This document shows positions 7,879 to 15,726 of a DNA stretch of 64,000 bases, one piece after another. Origin of the DNA: Streptomyces sp. NBC_01485 (lineage in GTDB: Bacteria; Actinomycetota; Actinomycetes; Streptomycetales; Streptomycetaceae); NCBI RefSeq assembly GCF_036227125.1, contig NZ_CP109435.1:8742001-8806000 (forward strand), read 5' to 3'. Within the stretch, counting starts at the first letter, position 1. Each line of letters begins with the position of its first letter. The translations under genes and the position numbers were made by a program. Under the pieces are notes generated by a model. That model saw nothing but the letters and a program-made list of their open reading frames with translations, did not search any database and was not told the origin of the DNA.

Positions 7879-10260
7879 TCAGGACACCACAGCCACCTCG
7901 CGGGACGGGACCCAGCGCAGGTGGACGGTCTGGTCGGCGTCGTCCACGCGTAGGAGCGCGAGACGGGGGCGTACGGCGTCCGTGCGGGAGGTCGGGGGCT
8001 TGCGGCTGCCTGCCCTGAACTGGACCGGCCATTCCGCGCCGGGGCCCCGGTACTCCTGGTCGGCCGCCGCGTGGAGCGTCCAGTGCGGGTCGTGGAGGTG
8101 GGTACGTCCTACGGCGCACAGGTCGGCGCGGCCTGCCAGGAGGAGGGAGTTGACGTCGTCGTACGAGGCGATCGCGCCCACCGCGATGACCGCGGTACCC
8201 GTCGCGGCGGCGACCTCGTGGCGGATCCGGTCCGCGAACGGCGTCTGGTACGAGCGGCCGTATGCGGGGCGTTCGTCCTTGGTGACCTGGCCCGACGAGA
8301 CGTCGATGGCGTCGGCCCCGTGCGCGATGAACGCGCGGGCGATCTCCACCGCGTCGTGCTCGGTGTTGCCGTCCGGCACCCAGTCGGTGGCGGAAATGCG
8401 CACGATCATCGGGCGCCCGTCCGGCCAGGCGGCGCGGACGGCGTCGAAGACCTCCAGCGGGAAGCGGAGCCGGTTCTCCAGTGGGCCGCCGTACTCGTCC
8501 GCGCGGTGGTTGGCGACCGGGGAGAGGAAGGAGGACAGCAAGTAGCCGTGTGCGCAGTGGAGTTCGAGGAGGTCGAAGTCCGCATCGGCACCCCGTCGGG
8601 CGGCGGCGACGAAGTCCGCGGTCATCCGGTCCATGTCGGCGCGGGTGACCTCGCGGGGGACGGCGGAAGCGGGGCCGTACGGCAGTGGAGAGGGGCCGGT
8701 GATCTCCCAGTTGCCGTCCGGCAGCGGGTCGTCCATGCCCTCCCACATCAGGCGGGTCGAGCCCTTGCGGCCCGAGTGGCCGAGCTGGAAGCCGATGCGG
8801 GCGGTGCTCCGCTCGTGGACGTAGGAGACGATCCGCTGCCAGGAGTCGCGCTGCTCGTCGTTCCACAGGCCCGTGCAGCCGGGGGTGATGCGGGCCTCGG
8901 GCGAGACGCAGACCATCTCGGTCATCACCAGGCCGGCGCCGCCCATGGCCTTGGAGCCGAGGTGGACGAGGTGGAAGTCGCCGGGGACGCCGTCGACCGC
9001 CGAGTACATGTCCATCGGGGAGACGATCACCCGGTTCTTCAGCTCCAGTTGACCGAGGCGGTACGGCTGGAACATCGCCGGGGCGATCTCGTCGAGGCCC
9101 TGGGACGCGGCGAAGGCGGCGTCGACCCGGTCGGCGAACTCGGTGTCGCGGGTGCGGAGGTTGTCGTAGGTGATGCGGCGCGAGCGGGTGAGCAGGTTGA
9201 AGCAGAACTGGGTCGGTTCCTGGTGGACGTACATGCCGATGTTCTCGAACCACTCCAGCGAGGCCTGCGCCGCCCGCTGGGTGGACTCGACGACGGGGCG
9301 CCGCTCGGTCTCGTAGGCGATCAACGCCCGTTCGGCGTCCGGGTGTTCGTGCAGGCAGGCGGCGAGGGCGAGGGCGTCCTCCATGGCCAGCTTGGTGCCC
9401 GACCCGATCGAGAAGTGCGCCGTGTGCGCGGCGTCCCCGATGAGGACGAGGTTGCCGTCGTGCCAGCGCTCGTTGCGCACGGTCGTGAAGTTCAGCCACT
9501 TGGAGTTGTTGGCGAACACCTGGTGGCCGTGGAGTTCGTCGGCGAAGAGTTCGCGGACGCGTGCGACGGCCTGCTCGTCGGAGACGCCCGGCGCGAAGTC
9601 GGTCCCCTCGGTGGCGTCGAAGCCGGCCCGCCGCCAGACGTCCTCGTGCATCTCGACGATGAACGTGGAGCCGGACTCGGAGTAGGGGTAGCCGTGCACC
9701 TGCATGACCCCCCACTCCGTCTGCCTGACGAAGAACTGGAAGGCCTCGAATACCCGGTCCGTGCCGAGCCACATGTACTTGCTGTGCCGGCGGTCCAAGG
9801 ACGGGCGGAAGACGTCCGAATGGGCCGCCCGGACCTGGGAGTTGAGGCCGTCGGCGCCCACCACCAGGTCATGCGACGCGCGCAGGCGCCCGGTGTCCGG
9901 GGCGACGGTCGAGAAGTGCAGGGCGACGCCGAGGTCGCGGCAGCGCTCCTGGAGGAGGCGGAGCAGGTCCTTGCGGCTCATGGCGGCGAAGCCCTGACCG
10001 CCGACGGTGTGGCTCTCGCCCCGGTAGTGGATGTCGATGTCGGTCCAGCGGGCGAAGCGCCGGGCCATGGCCTCGGCGATGGCGGTGTCGGCGTTCTCGA
10101 TGCCGCCGAGGGTCTCGTCGGAGAAGACGACACCGAAGCCGAACGTGTCGTCGGGGGCGTTGCGTTCCCACACGGTGATCTCGTGGGCGGGGTCGAGCTG
10201 TTTCATCAGGGCTGCGAAGTACAGCCCGCCGGGACCACCGCCGATGATGGCGATTTTCAA
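7879..10260 (-). CDS. Bifunctional aryl-CoA hydroxylase / OYE-type reductase (salicyloyl- or anthraniloyl-CoA)
   Basis: A 793-residue two-domain flavoprotein. The N-terminal half is a class A flavin monooxygenase: FAD motif IIGGGPGGLYFA at the extreme start, and GD motif LIGDAAHTAHFSIGSG with the usual downstream helix. The C-terminal half is an Old Yellow Enzyme/2,4-dienoyl-CoA reductase-like FMN barrel (RVIVSPMDMYSA, QLGHSGRKGS). This fusion is the architecture of 2-aminobenzoyl-CoA monooxygenase/reductase and of salicylyl-CoA 5-hydroxylases. TTG at 10260 is taken as the start because AGAGGAA precedes it and the FAD motif follows at once. An upstream ATG at about 10318, overlapping the ligase stop, would add 19 low-complexity residues. 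It is the last gene of the operon. Confidence 0.88.
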   Translation of the reverse strand: MKIAIIGGGPGGLYFAALMKQLDPAHEITVWERNAPDDTFGFGVVFSDETLGGIENADTAIAEAMARRFARWTDIDIHYRGESHTVGGQGFAAMSRKDLLRLLQERCRDLGVALHFSTVAPDTGRLRASHDLVVGADGLNSQVRAAHSDVFRPSLDRRHSKYMWLGTDRVFEAFQFFVRQTEWGVMQVHGYPYSESGSTFIVEMHEDVWRRAGFDATEGTDFAPGVSDEQAVARVRELFADELHGHQVFANNSKWLNFTTVRNERWHDGNLVLIGDAAHTAHFSIGSGTKLAMEDALALAACLHEHPDAERALIAYETERRPVVESTQRAAQASLEWFENIGMYVHQEPTQFCFNLLTRSRRITYDNLRTRDTEFADRVDAAFAASQGLDEIAPAMFQPYRLGQLELKNRVIVSPMDMYSAVDGVPGDFHLVHLGSKAMGGAGLVMTEMVCVSPEARITPGCTGLWNDEQRDSWQRIVSYVHERSTARIGFQLGHSGRKGSTRLMWEGMDDPLPDGNWEITGPSPLPYGPASAVPREVTRADMDRMTADFVAAARRGADADFDLLELHCAHGYLLSSFLSPVANHRADEYGGPLENRLRFPLEVFDAVRAAWPDGRPMIVRISATDWVPDGNTEHDAVEIARAFIAHGADAIDVSSGQVTKDERPAYGRSYQTPFADRIRHEVAAATGTAVIAVGAIASYDDVNSLLLAGRADLCAVGRTHLHDPHWTLHAAADQEYRGPGAEWPVQFRAGSRKPPTSRTDAVRPRLALLRVDDADQTVHLRWVPSREVAVVS

Positions 10261-10313
10261 GGGAGTTCCTCTCACCGCTACTTCCACTGCCACTGCTGCT
10301 GCCACTGCTGCTG

Positions 10314-12002
10314 TCATTGCTCGGCGACGGCCTCGGTGGCCTGTTCGTCCTTGACGGCCTGCTCGGCCTCGATGATCCTGCGGAGTGCGAAACGCTGAAG
10401 TTTGCCGCTGGTGTTGCGCGGCAGGGCGGCGTGGAAGCGCACCTCGCGCGGGTACTTGTAGGGGGCCAGGACCTGCTTGACGTGGTCCTGGATCTCCTTC
10501 GCCTTGGCCGCGTCCCCCGGCACCCCGTCGCGCAGGACGACGAACGCGCACACGATCGAGCCGCGCTCGGGGTCGGGGCGGGCGACGACGGCGGACTCGG
10601 CGACGTCCGGGTGGGTGTCGATGGCGGCCTCGACCTCGGGGCCGCCGATGTTGTACCCGGAGGAGACGATCATGCCGTCGCTGCGGGCGTGGTAGTGGAA
10701 GTAGCCGTCCTCGTCCCGGTGGAATATGTCGCCGGTGACGTTCCAGCCCGCGACCACGTAGTCGCGCTGTCGTGCGTCGTCGAGGTAGCGGCAGCCGACC
10801 GGGCCGATGACGCCGAGTCTGCCCGGCTCTCCGGGGCCGAGTTCCGTGCCGTCGGGGTCGAGGACGGCGGCGCGGTAGCCGGGGACCGCCTTTCCCGTGG
10901 CGCCGGGCCGGATGGCGTCGCCGGCGGCGGAGATGAAGATGTGCAGCAGCTCGGTGGCGCCGATGCCGTCGACGACCTTGAGGCCGATGCGCTCGTGCAC
11001 TTCCTCCCAGGTGGAGCGGGGGATGTGCTCGCCCGCCGAGACGCCGACCCGCAGTCCGGCCAACTGCCCTGCCTTACCGTCGCGCAGGATCGCCCGGTAG
11101 GCGGTGGGCGCCGTCGCCAGGACCGTGACGCCGTGCCGCTGGACGATCTCCGCGAGCTGCGGCGGCGTGGCTGACTCGGTGAGCAGGGCGCAGGCGCCGG
11201 CCCGCAGCGGGAAGACGACCAGCATGCCGAGGCCGAAGGTGAAGGCCAGGGGCGCGGTGCAGGCGACCAGGTCGTCGGCGGCCAGGCCTAAGGCGTGGCG
11301 GCCGAAGGTGTTGTCGATGGACAGGATGTCCCGGTGGAAGTGCATGGTGATCTTCGGGACGCCGGTGCTTCCGGAGGTGGGCCCGAGGAGCGCCACGTCA
11401 TCGGCGGCCGTGTCGATGTCTGTGAACTCGCCGGACTTGGCGGAGGCCCTGGCGACGAGATCCGCCGGGCCGGTGCCGCCGTACTCGACCACCGTCAGTC
11501 CGGGCAGCACGGTGTCGCGGACGGTGCGGACGTCGTCGGTGAACCGGTGGTCGACGAGGGCGACGGACGGGCGGGTGCGTTCGGCGATGGGCGTGAGTTC
11601 CCGGGCACGCAGGGCGGCCATGGTGGTCACCACGACCCCGCCGGCCTTGAGGATGCCGAGCCAACTCGCCACGGCCCAGGGGTTGTTGGGTGCGCGCAGC
11701 AGCACGCGCTGGCCGGGTACCAGGCCCAGATCCTCGGTGAGCACCTGGGCGATCTGGTTGGCGCGGGTGAGTAGTTCGCCGTACGTCCACACCTCGCCGG
11801 CGGGGGTGCGCAGGGCGGTGCGGTCGGGGCCGTACAGCGAGACGGGGGTGTCGATGAGTTCGGTCGCCGCGTTGAGCCGGGCCGGGTAGCGCAGTTCCGG
11901 TGTGGTGAACTCGATCGTCGGCCACAGGTGCGCGGGCGGAAGGTGGTCGCGCGTGAAGGTGTCGACGTGTACCGACGGCGAGAGGGAGAGCGGAAGAGTC
12001 AA
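10314..12002 (-). CDS. Benzoate/2-aminobenzoate-CoA ligase family protein (AMP-forming)
   Basis: A 562-residue ANL-superfamily ligase. Visible motifs are the P-loop LLGPTSGSTGVPK, the hinge region YHARSDGMIVSSGYNIGG and the C-terminal catalytic lysine in RNTSGKLQRF. The family activates an aromatic acid as acyl-AMP and then as the CoA thioester. The partner enzyme downstream acts on aryl-CoA, so the substrate is probably anthranilate or salicylate. The start is TTG 12002 with GGAAGG upstream. The gap to the hydroxylase is 53 bases and to the thioesterase 41 bases, so one transcript is likely. Confidence 0.87.
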   Translation of the reverse strand: MTLPLSLSPSVHVDTFTRDHLPPAHLWPTIEFTTPELRYPARLNAATELIDTPVSLYGPDRTALRTPAGEVWTYGELLTRANQIAQVLTEDLGLVPGQRVLLRAPNNPWAVASWLGILKAGGVVVTTMAALRARELTPIAERTRPSVALVDHRFTDDVRTVRDTVLPGLTVVEYGGTGPADLVARASAKSGEFTDIDTAADDVALLGPTSGSTGVPKITMHFHRDILSIDNTFGRHALGLAADDLVACTAPLAFTFGLGMLVVFPLRAGACALLTESATPPQLAEIVQRHGVTVLATAPTAYRAILRDGKAGQLAGLRVGVSAGEHIPRSTWEEVHERIGLKVVDGIGATELLHIFISAAGDAIRPGATGKAVPGYRAAVLDPDGTELGPGEPGRLGVIGPVGCRYLDDARQRDYVVAGWNVTGDIFHRDEDGYFHYHARSDGMIVSSGYNIGGPEVEAAIDTHPDVAESAVVARPDPERGSIVCAFVVLRDGVPGDAAKAKEIQDHVKQVLAPYKYPREVRFHAALPRNTSGKLQRFALRRIIEAEQAVKDEQATEAVAEQ

Positions 12003-12043
12003 CGGAAGTGTCCTTCCGGGAGCCCGCCGGGAAGAGCGGCGGA

Positions 12044-12961
12044 TCAGGTGGGGCGGATCATGCCCTCCTGGACGACGGTGGCCAGGTGACGGTGATCGCG
12101 CGTGAAGAAGCGGCCCGAGCCCAGCCCGCGCCCCGCGTCGGCGGCCACGGCTTCCTGGACGTAGAGGAGCCAGTCGCCCACCGGCCCCGGACGGTGGAAC
12201 CACATGGCGTGGTCGAGGCTCGCGGTGACGAGCCCGGGCCTGGCCCAGGGCAGGTCGAGGACCCGGAGGACGGGTTCGAGGATCGTGTAGTCGCAGACGT
12301 ATGCCAGGGCGGCCAGGTCCCGTTGGGCGTCGGTCAGTCCCTCGACCGGACGGAGTGTGTCGAACGGCCTGAGCCAGACCGCCTGGTGGGGGAGTCGCTC
12401 CCCGTCGACGGTCAGGTAGACCGGGCCGGGGACGTGCCGCATGTCGAAGCCGCGCCCGCCGGACCAGTAGGCCTTGGTCTGCTCGGTCATCGTGCCGCCG
12501 CCGCGTTCCGCGAGGTACTCCGCCGTGCTGGTCAGGCTCTCCGGTTCGGGCACGTCCTCGGTGAACGCGGGCTGGAAGCTCGAACCGGCCTCGCCCGCCG
12601 CGAAGTTGGCGAGGCAGACGTACAGCGGCTTGCCGTTCTGGTAGCCGCGCACCTGCCGTGTGCTGTAGCCGCGGCCGTCGCGCAGCACCTCCACCTCGTA
12701 GCGGACCTCGGCCCCGATGTCGGCGGGGCGCAGGAAGTAACTGTGCATCGAGTGCATCGACTTGCCGTCCGTCACCGACCGCATGGCCGCCGCCGCGGCC
12801 TGGGCGACCAGGTCGCCGCCGTAGGCCTTGGGCCAGGGGCAGGGCTGGGTCACGGCGGTGAAGGCGAGGTCGAAGTGCTCGGGCCGGGTGGGCTTCAGGG
12901 TGACGGCGGCGGTGAAGACGGCCGAGGTCGCGGGCGTCCCGGTCATCGGCGTCCCGGTCAT
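12044..12961 (-). CDS. Acyl-CoA thioesterase (TesB-like double hotdog)
   Basis: A 305-residue protein with the double-hotdog layout: a first half with AYGGDLVAQAAAAAMRSV and MHSMHSYFLRPAD, a second half with LDHAMWFHRPGPVGDWLLY. The family hydrolyses acyl-CoA to acid and CoA. In this operon it may remove dead-end aryl-CoA or release ring product. The ATG at 12961 overlaps the cupin stop codon by 4 bases (ATGA), so the two are translationally coupled. The first codons contain a short duplicated MTGTP unit, giving an alternative start 15 bases in. Confidence 0.85.
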   Translation of the reverse strand: MTGTPMTGTPATSAVFTAAVTLKPTRPEHFDLAFTAVTQPCPWPKAYGGDLVAQAAAAAMRSVTDGKSMHSMHSYFLRPADIGAEVRYEVEVLRDGRGYSTRQVRGYQNGKPLYVCLANFAAGEAGSSFQPAFTEDVPEPESLTSTAEYLAERGGGTMTEQTKAYWSGGRGFDMRHVPGPVYLTVDGERLPHQAVWLRPFDTLRPVEGLTDAQRDLAALAYVCDYTILEPVLRVLDLPWARPGLVTASLDHAMWFHRPGPVGDWLLYVQEAVAADAGRGLGSGRFFTRDHRHLATVVQEGMIRPT

Positions 12962-13443
12962 CGGCGGTCCAGCCAGTCGCGCAGGTCCGCGTCGGTGACG
13001 TCGGGCAGGTTGACGACGATGTTCTCCGGCGTCCGGGTGGTCATCCAGGTCAGCGGCTTGGTCCGGGAGAGGTTGCACTCCACGTGCGGCATGAAGGGCG
13101 GCACGAAGACCCAGTCGCCCTCCTCCATGTCGACGTAGTCCTCGAACCTCTCGCCGAAGTAGATGCGGGCCCGGCCGGACAGGACGTAGCCGCCGGTCTC
13201 GGCCTCGCCGTGATGGTGGGTCACCGAGCGGTAGCCGGGTTCGTTGCTGACCTTGCCGAACCACAGGCGGGTGGCCGGGGTGTGCTGGATGCTCACGCCC
13301 GAGACACGGACGGCGCCGCCCGAGTCGGCCGTGTTCGCGCTCTCCAGGCCGCCGCGCGTGACGACCGGGGCGACGACGCCGCTGGGCAGGCGGTACATCG
13401 AGTTGTCGCCCTCCAAGCGGTACCTGCTGAGGTCGGGCTCCAT
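12958..13443 (-). CDS. Cupin-domain protein of the aryl-CoA operon
   Basis: A 161-residue single cupin. The first cupin motif is seen as HHHGEAETGGYVLSG followed by ARIYFGE, and the second as FVPPFMPHVE, giving the usual His/Glu metal ligands. It may be a metal-dependent dioxygenase or isomerase acting on a ring product, but it is much shorter than gentisate 1,2-dioxygenase, so a direct ring-cleavage role is not assured. It is the first gene of the operon and starts at ATG 13443, facing ridA across a 148-base divergent region. Confidence 0.8.
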   Translation of the reverse strand: MEPDLSRYRLEGDNSMYRLPSGVVAPVVTRGGLESANTADSGGAVRVSGVSIQHTPATRLWFGKVSNEPGYRSVTHHHGEAETGGYVLSGRARIYFGERFEDYVDMEEGDWVFVPPFMPHVECNLSRTKPLTWMTTRTPENIVVNLPDVTDADLRDWLDRR

Positions 13444-13503
13444 GGGTTCGGCTCCGTTCGGTCGGCGAGGGACTCGGTCGGGGAGGCACCAGGATCCTGT
13501 GTC

Positions 13504-13540
13504 TCGTATTTTTCACGGTCGTCAATTAAAGTCAATACGA
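13504..13540. promoter_or_regulatory. Candidate operator between cupin and ridA
   Basis: TCGTATT at 13504-13510 and AATACGA at 13534-13540 are a perfect 7-base inverted repeat, 23 bases apart, in the AT-rich centre of the divergent gap. The spacer includes two copies of GTCAAT. It could bind a regulator of both directions; no regulator gene sits next to it. Confidence 0.4.
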
Positions 13541-13591
13541 CTGGCCCGATCGTGGGACCGGACAGAACGCGACGAACGATCCGGAGGCCGC

Positions 13592-14011
13592 ATGACCACC
13601 GTCCCCGTGAACCCGAGCGCCCTGCCGAAACCGAGCGGCTACTCGCACGGCACACTCGCCGGAAACACGCTCCACCTGGGCGGACAGACCGCCCTCGACG
13701 CCGACATGAAGATCGTTCCGGGCGGCATCGTCGAGCAGTTCCGGCAGGCGTTCGGCAACGTGCTCGCCACGCTCCGCGAGGCCGGCGGCGAGCCCGAGGA
13801 CCTGGTCAGCGTCACGATCTACCTCACCGACATCCCCGACTACCAGGCGCACGGCAAGGAGATCGGCAAGGTCTGGCGCGAGCTCGCCGGGCCCGTCTAC
13901 CCGGCCATGGCCGGCATCGGCTGCACCGCACTGTGGCAGCCCGAGGCCATGATCGAGATCCTGGGTGTGGCCGTGATCCCGGAGCACCGGCTCACGGTCC
14001 CGCGGCCGTAG
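13592..14011 (+). CDS. RidA family (enamine/imine deaminase-like) protein
   Basis: A 139-residue RidA/YjgF fold protein with GNTLHLGGQTALDAD, VSVTIYLTDI and IEILGVAVIPEHRL. RidA enzymes speed hydrolysis of reactive enamines and imines to ketones and ammonia. GGAGG lies 5 bases before the ATG. It is divergent from the aryl-CoA operon; if the hydroxylase acts on anthraniloyl-CoA, its ring-reduced product is an enamine, which would give RidA a direct job. The catalytic arginine of true deaminases was not confirmed here. Confidence 0.85.
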   Translation: MTTVPVNPSALPKPSGYSHGTLAGNTLHLGGQTALDADMKIVPGGIVEQFRQAFGNVLATLREAGGEPEDLVSVTIYLTDIPDYQAHGKEIGKVWRELAGPVYPAMAGIGCTALWQPEAMIEILGVAVIPEHRLTVPRP

Positions 14012-14033
14012 GGAGGGCAGGGGCGATCGCCGG

Positions 14034-14275
14034 GCGGACGCTCTCGCCGCTCGCCTCATCCGCGAGGGGGTGCGCCCGGGCGATCATGTGGGCCTCTTCG
14101 TCCGCCGCTCGATCCCCATGGTCGTAGGCCTGCTCGGCATTCTGAAGGCCGGCGCGGCCTGTGTCCCACAGGACGTGGGTCTGGCGCCCCCGGCTCAGCT
14201 CCGCCACGTCGTCGGCACCGCCGGGACCCGAGTCAGCCTCACCCTGGAGGAGTACGCGGACCGCGTGCCCGTGCG
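14034..14275 (+). pseudogene. NRPS adenylation-domain fragment (relic)
   Basis: About 80 codons read ADALAARLIREGVRPGD, then FVRRSIPMVVGLLGILKAG and VPQDVGLAP, matching the A2-A3 region of NRPS adenylation domains. There is no start, no downstream core (the SGTTG and KIRG motifs are missing) and the frame runs into unrelated sequence. It abuts the oat relic on the other strand at about 14,290. It is a leftover of a lost peptide synthetase gene. Confidence 0.7.
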
Positions 14276-14299
14276 GGGGTGTTGTCGTGACGCGGCACC

Positions 14300-14635
14300 C
14301 GCATGCCGGCGGCCGATGACCCCGGTGGACGTGATGAGAAGGCCGGCCTCGGACACCCCCAGGGCCGTCGCCACCGACGCGCGTACCTCGCGGGCGTCGC
14401 TCTCGCCCTGGCTGCCTGTCGCGACGTTCGCGTTGCAGGCCGGCACTACTGCGTCCCGGGCACTGAGGACCACGCTCGGGCCCGCGAACCGGGGCCGGGT
14501 GAAGACCGCGCTCACCGCGCTCGGCACGGCGGAGCACACGACTGTGAAGTCGTCACGGCCGTCGTCCCCGAGGCCCACCGGAGCGGTGTGCACCCCGAAT
14601 CCCCGGGGTTCGTGGTGCGGAATCCCTGTCGTCAT
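14300..14635 (-). pseudogene. oat: Truncated ornithine acetyltransferase (oat/argJ) relic of the clavam cluster
   Basis: The 5-prime quarter of an ArgJ-type gene remains: RGFGVHTAPVGLGDDGRDDF, VSAVFTRPRFAGPSVVLS, NANVATGSQGESDAREVRA and LLITSTGVIGR. About ten residues are missing before NANVATG, and everything after GVIGR, including the self-cleavage KGAGM-type site, is gone. The full family is about 390 residues. It lies 116 bases after cas on the same strand, the position of oat2 in the Streptomyces clavuligerus clavulanic acid cluster. It cannot make active enzyme. In producers Oat2 is thought to raise arginine supply and is not essential, so loss may be tolerated. Confidence 0.82.
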
Positions 14636-14751
14636 CGGTCGTCTCCGGGGATGCGGGGATGCGGGGGTGCGGTGGACCGGCCGCGGGCCTTTCCGTGATC
14701 GCGGAACATAACCGGAAATCCACGACGGTACAGGCCCCGGCCCGGCCGCGG

Positions 14752-15726
14752 TCAGCCGCGCGGAGCGAACTCCACTACATCCCCGGCCCGTTCACCGCCC
14801 AGGAGCTGGCCGTTGCGGTCGGTGCGGATGTAGACACGGTGCAGCCATCGGTCCTTGCCGTCCCACCGCGGCAGGAAGGGTGTCCGCGCGTGCGTGGTAC
14901 GGAAGTTGTCGATGATCAGGACGTCGCCGGGGACGAGATACACCGCTTCGGTCACCTCGTCGAGCGCCTTGGAGAGCCCGGCCAGGGCGTGGACGTCCCG
15001 GGGATCGCGCGGCGCGAGCAACTCCCGGTCGTACGCGAGGAAGGGATCCGACGGGTCGCCGTACAGCGGTTTGACCGTGGCGATGGCACCGGGGTCCTCC
15101 GCCCCGCCCCTGAAGGCGACGTCGACGCAGCACGGTACCGGCTGTTCGAAAAGGTGGCGCGCGGCGGGTTCGGGCATCAGGGGAACGGCCTTGCGGATGG
15201 AGCCGACCAGTGTCGCGGCCTTGCGCTCGTGATCGGCCCGGGAGCACGCGAGCATCACGTAGTTCGGCTGCAGCACGTGGTACGCCATCTCCGTGTGGAA
15301 CTCCAGCAGTGTCTCCGAGGTCTCGGAGGACAGATGGTGGGCTCCGGGCGAGGGGTACACGTCGTGGTACACGGTGCCGGCGCGCAGTTCCCGGTAGCCG
15401 GTGTGCAGTCCGAGGCGGCGTCCGGTCACGGCGAGCGCCGCCTCCAGGTTCAGCAGCGGACGGTCCAGCGGTGCCGGGGTGGTCTCCGGGGTGCGCGGCA
15501 GTTCGTCGTCCGGTTCGACCGGCAGATTGCGCAGCAGCAGGTAGCCGTCCGTGTTGCCCCGGGAGCGGAAGTCGTCCAGCGCGGCCGCCAGGGGACCCGG
15601 GAGTGCGGCCGCGATCCGATGGGCCGTGTCGAGGAAGGCGTACAGATCACGGCGTGGTGTCCGCGGCAGTCGGGTGAAGAGCCGGAGCAGCTCCGGGGAG
15701 AACTCCGAGCAGTCGATGTGAGTCAT
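14752..15726 (-). CDS. cas: Clavaminate synthase
   Basis: A 324-residue Fe(II)/2-oxoglutarate oxygenase, the same length and strongly like clavaminate synthase. It shows GRRLGLHTGYRELR, the metal ligands H144-T-E146 in LLEFHTEMAYH, distal H279 in NFRTTHART and R293 in WDGKDRWLHRVY, which binds 2-oxoglutarate. The enzyme does three steps: hydroxylation of deoxyguanidinoproclavaminate, then oxidative cyclisation and desaturation of proclavaminate to clavaminate. The ATG overlaps the pah stop by 4 bases. All visible catalytic residues are intact, so it should be active. Confidence 0.96.
   Translation of the reverse strand: MTHIDCSEFSPELLRLFTRLPRTPRRDLYAFLDTAHRIAAALPGPLAAALDDFRSRGNTDGYLLLRNLPVEPDDELPRTPETTPAPLDRPLLNLEAALAVTGRRLGLHTGYRELRAGTVYHDVYPSPGAHHLSSETSETLLEFHTEMAYHVLQPNYVMLACSRADHERKAATLVGSIRKAVPLMPEPAARHLFEQPVPCCVDVAFRGGAEDPGAIATVKPLYGDPSDPFLAYDRELLAPRDPRDVHALAGLSKALDEVTEAVYLVPGDVLIIDNFRTTHARTPFLPRWDGKDRWLHRVYIRTDRNGQLLGGERAGDVVEFAPRG

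Noticed and set aside
10260..10318. ATG at about 10318 as start of the aryl-CoA hydroxylase, overlapping the ligase stop
   Set aside because: It would add only Ala/Val low-complexity residues before the FAD motif. The TTG at 10260 has its own ribosome site and places the motif at the N terminus as in the family.
8071..10398. Long plus-strand frame over the hydroxylase gene (and similar ones at 17932-20232, 31125-33437, 50893-52344 and 52573-54006)
   Set aside because: These are antisense frames opened by high GC at third positions. Their products are rich in Arg, Gly, Pro and His and match no fold, while the opposite strand encodes clear enzymes.
14070..14711. A 213-codon plus-strand gene
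   Set aside because: Only the first 68 codons resemble an adenylation domain; the rest is antisense to the oat relic and beyond. It is treated as a short relic.
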